In this document: positions 61,401 to 64,000 of the stretch, piece by piece | Numbering within the stretch: the first letter of the stretch is position 1 | Layout: each line of letters opens with the position of its first letter | Assembly (NCBI GenBank): GCA_944989445.1 | Contig: CALYLW010000284.1 | Span: forward strand, 664,259-728,258 | Reading direction: 5' to 3' | DNA length: 64,000 bases | Source: Ampullaceana balthica | Taxonomy: Eukaryota; Mollusca; Gastropoda; Lymnaeidae | The notes under the pieces: model-generated | Told to the model about the DNA's origin: nothing | The model's database searches: none | Seen by the model: the letters and a program-made list of their open reading frames with translations, nothing else | Position numbers and translations under genes: made by a program

Positions 61401-61417
61401 CCATCCGTTCCAGCCAT
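55226..61417 (-). CDS. BIR / trypsin-like protease / BIR / RING protein, seven exons, 749 codons
   Basis: Coding exons in order: 61417-60886, 60612-60526, 60308-59520, 59259-59059, 58547-58293, 57787-57632 and 55455-55226. All six junctions are phase 1 with GT-AG sites. Predicted layout: atypical BIR (about residues 22-88), Ser/Asp-rich linker (89-230), trypsin-like serine protease (about 298-536, catalytic H339, D392 or D394, S494), acidic linker with six Asp in a row (560-565), canonical BIR (about 592-660; C629, C632, H649, C656) and C-terminal RING (702-736). BIR-RING proteins are IAPs: they bind caspases or signalling adaptors and ubiquitinate targets. The protease is an unusual addition. 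The protein is probably cytosolic, with no signal peptide or membrane segment. The start is the first ATG of exon 1, just after a CATCTAG acceptor at 61423-61424, so a 5' UTR exon is expected upstream. I have a vague recollection of similar predicted gastropod proteins but cannot verify it. Confidence 0.85.
55640..57600 (-). other. Intron 6 of the IAP-type gene
   Basis: About 2.2 kb lies between exons 6 and 7. A hAT-like end (CAGTGTTTCCCAAAGAGTGT) is at about 55644 without a visible partner, and a GT microsatellite is at about 57383. No further exon is convincing, though one cannot be excluded. Confidence 0.45.
57632..57787 (-). CDS. Exon 6: zinc-binding half of the second BIR
   Basis: Residues 622-673: GYADCVRCFQCGLGLRSWKP, G-D-D-V-Y-G, then QHEKHRPNCPFLQ. 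C629-x2-C632, H649-x6-C656 and W639 before the acidic P-G-D-D are all canonical, so this BIR should bind zinc and could bind an IAP-binding motif. The correct frame differs from the longest open frame at this place. It is framed by CCAG/GTTACG and AATG/GTTTGT. Confidence 0.85.
58155..58275. repeat. Minisatellite, about 22-bp unit, in the intron splitting the second BIR
   Basis: The unit TGTCATTCCACTTACTGCTG recurs four to five times with small changes and one longer spacer (TTGTGCC). It begins within 20 bases of the exon 5 donor. It is copy-number variable in principle. Confidence 0.8.
58293..58547 (-). CDS. Exon 5: acidic linker and first half of the second BIR
   Basis: Residues 537-621. 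The linker is Ser/Thr/Gln-rich with six consecutive Asp (560-565). From YIPYKKRLESFSDWKYHDIH to HPEVLALAGFFYAG it is the typical N-terminal half of a BIR (R-L-x-S-F-x-x-W, then L-A-x-A-G-F-x-Y-x-G). The donor GCAG/GTAAAC splits the domain just before the zinc-binding half. Confidence 0.85.
59059..59259 (-). CDS. Exon 4: serine protease C-terminal half with catalytic Ser
   Basis: Residues 470-536. CPGSSGAPVL holds the nucleophile S494 in G-x-S-G (G492-S493-S494-G495), the equivalent of trypsin's G-D-S-G-G. FEIWMHNGAD following it fits the substrate-binding strand and the G-x-H-x-G-like turn. A Ser/Gly-rich loop (503-512) lies between. The donor is AAAG/GTCGGT, and the acceptor is AAAG at 59260-59261; an alternative AG six bases further would remove two residues. 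Confidence 0.75.
59520..60308 (-). CDS. Exon 3: N-terminal and central part of the serine protease domain
   Basis: Residues 207-469. After a Cys/His-rich start, residues 236-282 (HYAYFPALSITLPQI, then LCSDLTVKISLS) form a pre-domain I cannot name. The chymotrypsin-like fold starts at YGTGF (298-302). IYIRTNRHLIID has the T-N-x-H-(V/L) signature of the catalytic His (H339). SVILVCTSSDQDF supplies the Asp (D392 is favoured by position, D394 is the alternative). LFIIHHPHGREKIISYG (425-441) fits the strand and turn after the inter-domain linker, as in Trypsin_2-type proteases. The exon is uninterrupted for 789 nt. Confidence 0.8.
60526..60612 (-). CDS. Exon 2: 87-nt microexon
   Basis: TTTTTCAG acceptor and TTTTT/GTAAGT donor bracket 29 codons reading ESKEFLRDTASPNSEFSDYS and SDCSEYNF. 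Phase 1 on both sides, so it can be skipped without a frame change. It is acidic and Ser-rich, probably a flexible linker. It is too short to stand out as an open frame and was found from the splice sites. Confidence 0.7.
60886..61417 (-). CDS. Exon 1: atypical BIR domain
   Basis: Residues 1-177. The BIR core is visible as LDSLRRLATFRL, LAESGFSVVGDGSFIKCVTC and HAEKCPF. Zinc ligands C59 and C62 are in place and C85 fits the last Cys. The His that normally sits seven residues before it is Lys78; H81 lies only four before. Zinc binding may therefore be altered or lost. No Trp or Gly-Asp peptide-groove residues are obvious. The rest (90-177) is a Ser/Asn/Gly-rich linker. The 5' splice site is TTAA/GTATGT. 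Confidence 0.8.
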
Positions 61418-61429
61418 CACACTAGATGA

Positions 61430-62548
61430 AGTTAAATCCTTACGATCATGGTGCTGCTGGTAGCTGTTAAATACTGTACTTTGAAAACCTCTTTTGAGAA
61501 CAGTGCACTTGACGTTTCCAAATAGATGACTGCCATTTCTTAATTAGTGTGTGTGTAACAATGTCAATTATATGAATTGAGGGATATCTGGTTATAATTG
61601 CTCAGTAGAACACGTGAATATAGTCTTTAAAGCAGCAAAGCACAAAATTAGGGAACAAAACTAATCTGGATTTGGCCAAGTAGTTTACAAGAAAAAGATG
61701 TATGTGAGGTGTATTTTTGTAATGGACAAAAATGTGATATATAAATCTAAAACTAATTAGCTACAGAATGAGAATTTTCTTTCCTCTTTTGCTTTGTTTG
61801 ATAGATATGTTGAGTATGAAATCCTTTCCCATGCAGATACTGTCAGTGAAGGATATTATGTGTGTAGTTATATCTGTCGCAGAAAAGAAATATACGCATT
61901 AAATTATTGCAATAATGTACGCTTACATTTTAGCAAAATGTGACGAACAAATTAAAAAGAACATTGATAGTATTCCGTTTTATTTAATCTTATGCCACTA
62001 AGTAAAAACTAAAGTAAAACTGAGTATTGGTGAGGAATTAATGGGAGCATCATAAAACAATTATATTGCTGTCTTTGAAAATCCATGGTATACCAATAGT
62101 CTATTGAAGAATTGGACTTCTCCTTAAGGCGATGAACAATACTTACATTTTTCGTTAAAAGTGATTTTTCCTTTTATCTGTTAAAAGCTAAAATAACACT
62201 TTATAGAAAATTGTGACTTTGTACAGGACTAATAAATTCTGTTAACGACCAGAAAGTTTAAAACCATATTTAAATAGTGTTAATAGCGGTAACTAGTAAT
62301 CGACATGAAACTTTAAATATACCAAAGATTCTTAAAGGCAAGGCAACTAAAAATTAAAATATTTTAAACGAAAAAGAGTTATTCATACAGATTGTGGAGT
62401 GTATAATTTTAGTTTTTTTGTGTGTGTGTGTGATTGTCGCCCAGTGTATCCGTTTCTGATTTGTTAGGACATTACTAAAGTGTGAATCCCTTACTTTACA
62501 TTGCTTTGAATGATTTGGGGTAGGGAAAAACTCAATAAATCCTCACTT
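61430..62548. other. Upstream region or first intron of the IAP-type gene
   Basis: AT-rich with one GT microsatellite (about 62418). No other feature supported. Confidence 0.4.
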
Positions 62549-62662
62549 ACTTCCATCAGTGCCTGATCCTGTTAGTTTCCCCGCGTCTGGTCACAGGTAC
62601 TAGTCCCATGCACCAACGGAGAGGTCAGGATCTTGCACAGGGTCCACAAGAGATTGTTCACT
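62549..62662 (-). other. Possible non-coding first exon of the IAP-type gene
   Basis: On the minus strand a CTTCCCCAG acceptor (about 62663) and a GGAA/GTAAGT donor (about 62553) bracket roughly 110 GC-richer bases. Splicing to the acceptor before 61422 is possible. An ATG near its end would be out of frame with the BIR, so if the exon is real it belongs to the 5' UTR. Confidence 0.25.
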
Positions 62663-63329
62663 GGGGAAGAACAAGTCGTGGGACACGTGTTATAATGTTT
62701 GAGTTGGGTTTTGGAAGCATTGCAGATATTAGAAATAAATCATTTCACTGTTGATTGTTTTTACTTGAAGAAGTTTAGCCAGTTTTTTAAAATAAACTTT
62801 ATATGAGAATTAATTAATAACAATTCCTTAAGGTCTATACTCAAGACCGAAAAACTAAAATCCAAACCTTGAAGAATAAAGTGATGAGACTGATTATTCT
62901 CTCCCCCCCCCACCCCCGCTAACCATAGTAGCGGACGAGGCTTGCGAGAGCTGCAGAAGAGTCCGTCCTAGGCTAAGTCAATGTCGTATAGCACAGTCCA
63001 GCGATGGCACAAGTGCCCATTTACTAGACAGGGTTTAAGAAAGTATTTCAAGTCTTCCAGATTATTTACGTTACTTAGTGATTATAATAAATTTTACCCT
63101 CATAATTTATGCGACTTAAACCTCTATATACTAGTTAGCAATAATTTTAAATAAAATGTTTAGCTTGGACTATAACGGATTACGCATAGACGAAGGACAA
63201 CTAAATTCACTCATATTATGACGCTCTGATATGTTGTTTTTTATAGCAACAATTTCGGAATTGTTTTTTTTTGTTCTTACCATACATTGTCATTAACAAC
63301 TAGCAGAGGCGTGGCGAGAAGGTGCGCGA

Positions 63330-63480
63330 AGGGGTTAGAAGAACCAAGAGTAAAGTAGTAATCATACATAAAGCAATTAGTTCTAATTTAGAAATACAAC
63401 ACAAAGATAACTTAATATGTATTTCAAGGAACCACCGAATGGTAAGGGACCTTGGAAGGAAAACTTTGTCAAGTTTCATG
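63330..63480 (+). pseudogene. LINE fragment, same family as 28100-28850
   Basis: RRTKSKVVIIHKAISSNLEI, Q-H-K-D-N-L-I matches the post-thumb text of the LINE at 28100-28850 (RRTKSKVVIIHKAINCNLE) nearly residue for residue, and here without the one-base deletion. It is only about 50 codons and followed by unrelated text. Confidence 0.8.
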
Positions 63481-63779
63481 TTGATCTGTGTAAATTCGCT
63501 GTATAAAACGCCAAAACAAAATGCACATCATGGGTGACTGAGGTGGACAGAAGGATTGAGGGACACCAAAAAAAAATATTTAAAAAAAATGATTTTAAAA
63601 AAAAATAATAATAAATTTAAAAATTATAAAAATTGCGTTACTAATTGCGTAATTGATTGACCTCAACTGCAGATGTTACCACGTTAAAAAAAACACAAAA
63701 AAAAACACACAAAAAAATCACACAAAAAAAACAACATAAAAATAAAATATTGATTTTCGCTGGACGTAAAGCACCTCTT

Positions 63780-64000
63780 CAATCTCTTGTCTTATCTATA
63801 CAGACGCTCCTTCTATGCAGAAGATTATTGCGTCCACAGACCATGCATGCCTGTTGGCAAGTGACGCAGCGTTCACATGCCACGGCTATGAGGGTTTCAC
63901 GCATTCCCAGCCGCCTTTTTTCCCCCAACTAGTGTTAGGTACCCATTCGAAGCAGGGTGGACTCAGGGACACACTTGACCCAGGGAACAAATCCTGGCCT
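63780..64000 (+). repeat. Dispersed repeat (LINE tail / SINE-like), runs off the window
   Basis: CAGACGCTCCTTCTATGCAG, AAGATTATTGCGTC also occurs near 28125 at the tail of the LINE there. CATGCCACGGCTATGAGGGT has its reverse complement near 37523. The final 100 bases (CCCAACTAGTGTTAGGTACC, CATTCGAAGCAGGGTGGACTC) are related to 38000-38060. Confidence 0.6.

Overview
This is a 64-kb piece of an AT-rich animal genome. Genes are sparse and split into short exons by GT-AG introns, and the DNA between them is packed with decayed transposons. There are no bacterial-type operons, Shine-Dalgarno starts or CRISPR arrays. The repeat mix (Helitrons with a 3' hairpin and CTAG end, hAT and pogo-like elements, L2/CR1-, RTE- and jockey-like LINE pieces, one decayed Ty3/Gypsy pol) and a RING-type inhibitor-of-apoptosis (IAP) gene carrying a protease domain point to a mollusc, most likely a gastropod. 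That placement is inference from family knowledge; no search was possible.

Three spliced genes can be reconstructed. (1) A plus-strand gene enters from the left and ends at 3919; four short terminal exons are visible. (2) A complete-looking plus-strand gene of 165 codons runs 41589-47489, with a TATA-like box, a probable 5' UTR exon and a polyadenylation signal. Genes 1 and 2 look like paralogues: both end in a series of phase-1 exons, the penultimate exon is 105 nt in both, it opens with G-x-(L/V)-V-P-S-T-S in both, and both proteins are low-complexity. I do not recognise the family. (3) A minus-strand gene of seven exons (61417 down to 55226, 749 codons, every internal boundary in phase 1) encodes an atypical BIR domain, a trypsin-like serine protease domain with a complete-looking His/Asp/Ser triad, a canonical second BIR domain split by an intron, and a C-terminal RING in which the zinc-binding His is replaced by Glu. 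A protease inside an IAP-type protein is the most interesting thing here.

Layout: 1-4.3 kb tail of gene 1; 4.3-13 kb intergenic DNA with a pogo-like element, a Gypsy relic and a hAT MITE; 13-20.6 kb degenerate tandem repeats, an L2-like LINE, a 3.7-kb Helitron, a second Helitron relic and an RTE-like LINE tail; 21.3-27.2 kb a tandem duplication broken by a 3.9-kb DNA transposon, then a Helitron carrying a tRNA-Val-like sequence; 28-33 kb a dispersed-repeat array interrupted by a LINE and a hAT element; 33.7-35.9 kb GC-richer LINE remains; 37.5-40 kb dispersed repeats and a hAT element with a perfect target duplication; 41.3-47.9 kb gene 2 with four transposons in its introns; 48-55 kb mostly unassigned DNA with a hAT relic; 55.2-61.4 kb the BIR-protease-BIR-RING gene; 62-64 kb further repeats.

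The IAP-type gene probably acts in cell-death or innate immune signalling, by analogy with other BIR-RING proteins. Nothing in the sequence ties it functionally to genes 1 and 2.
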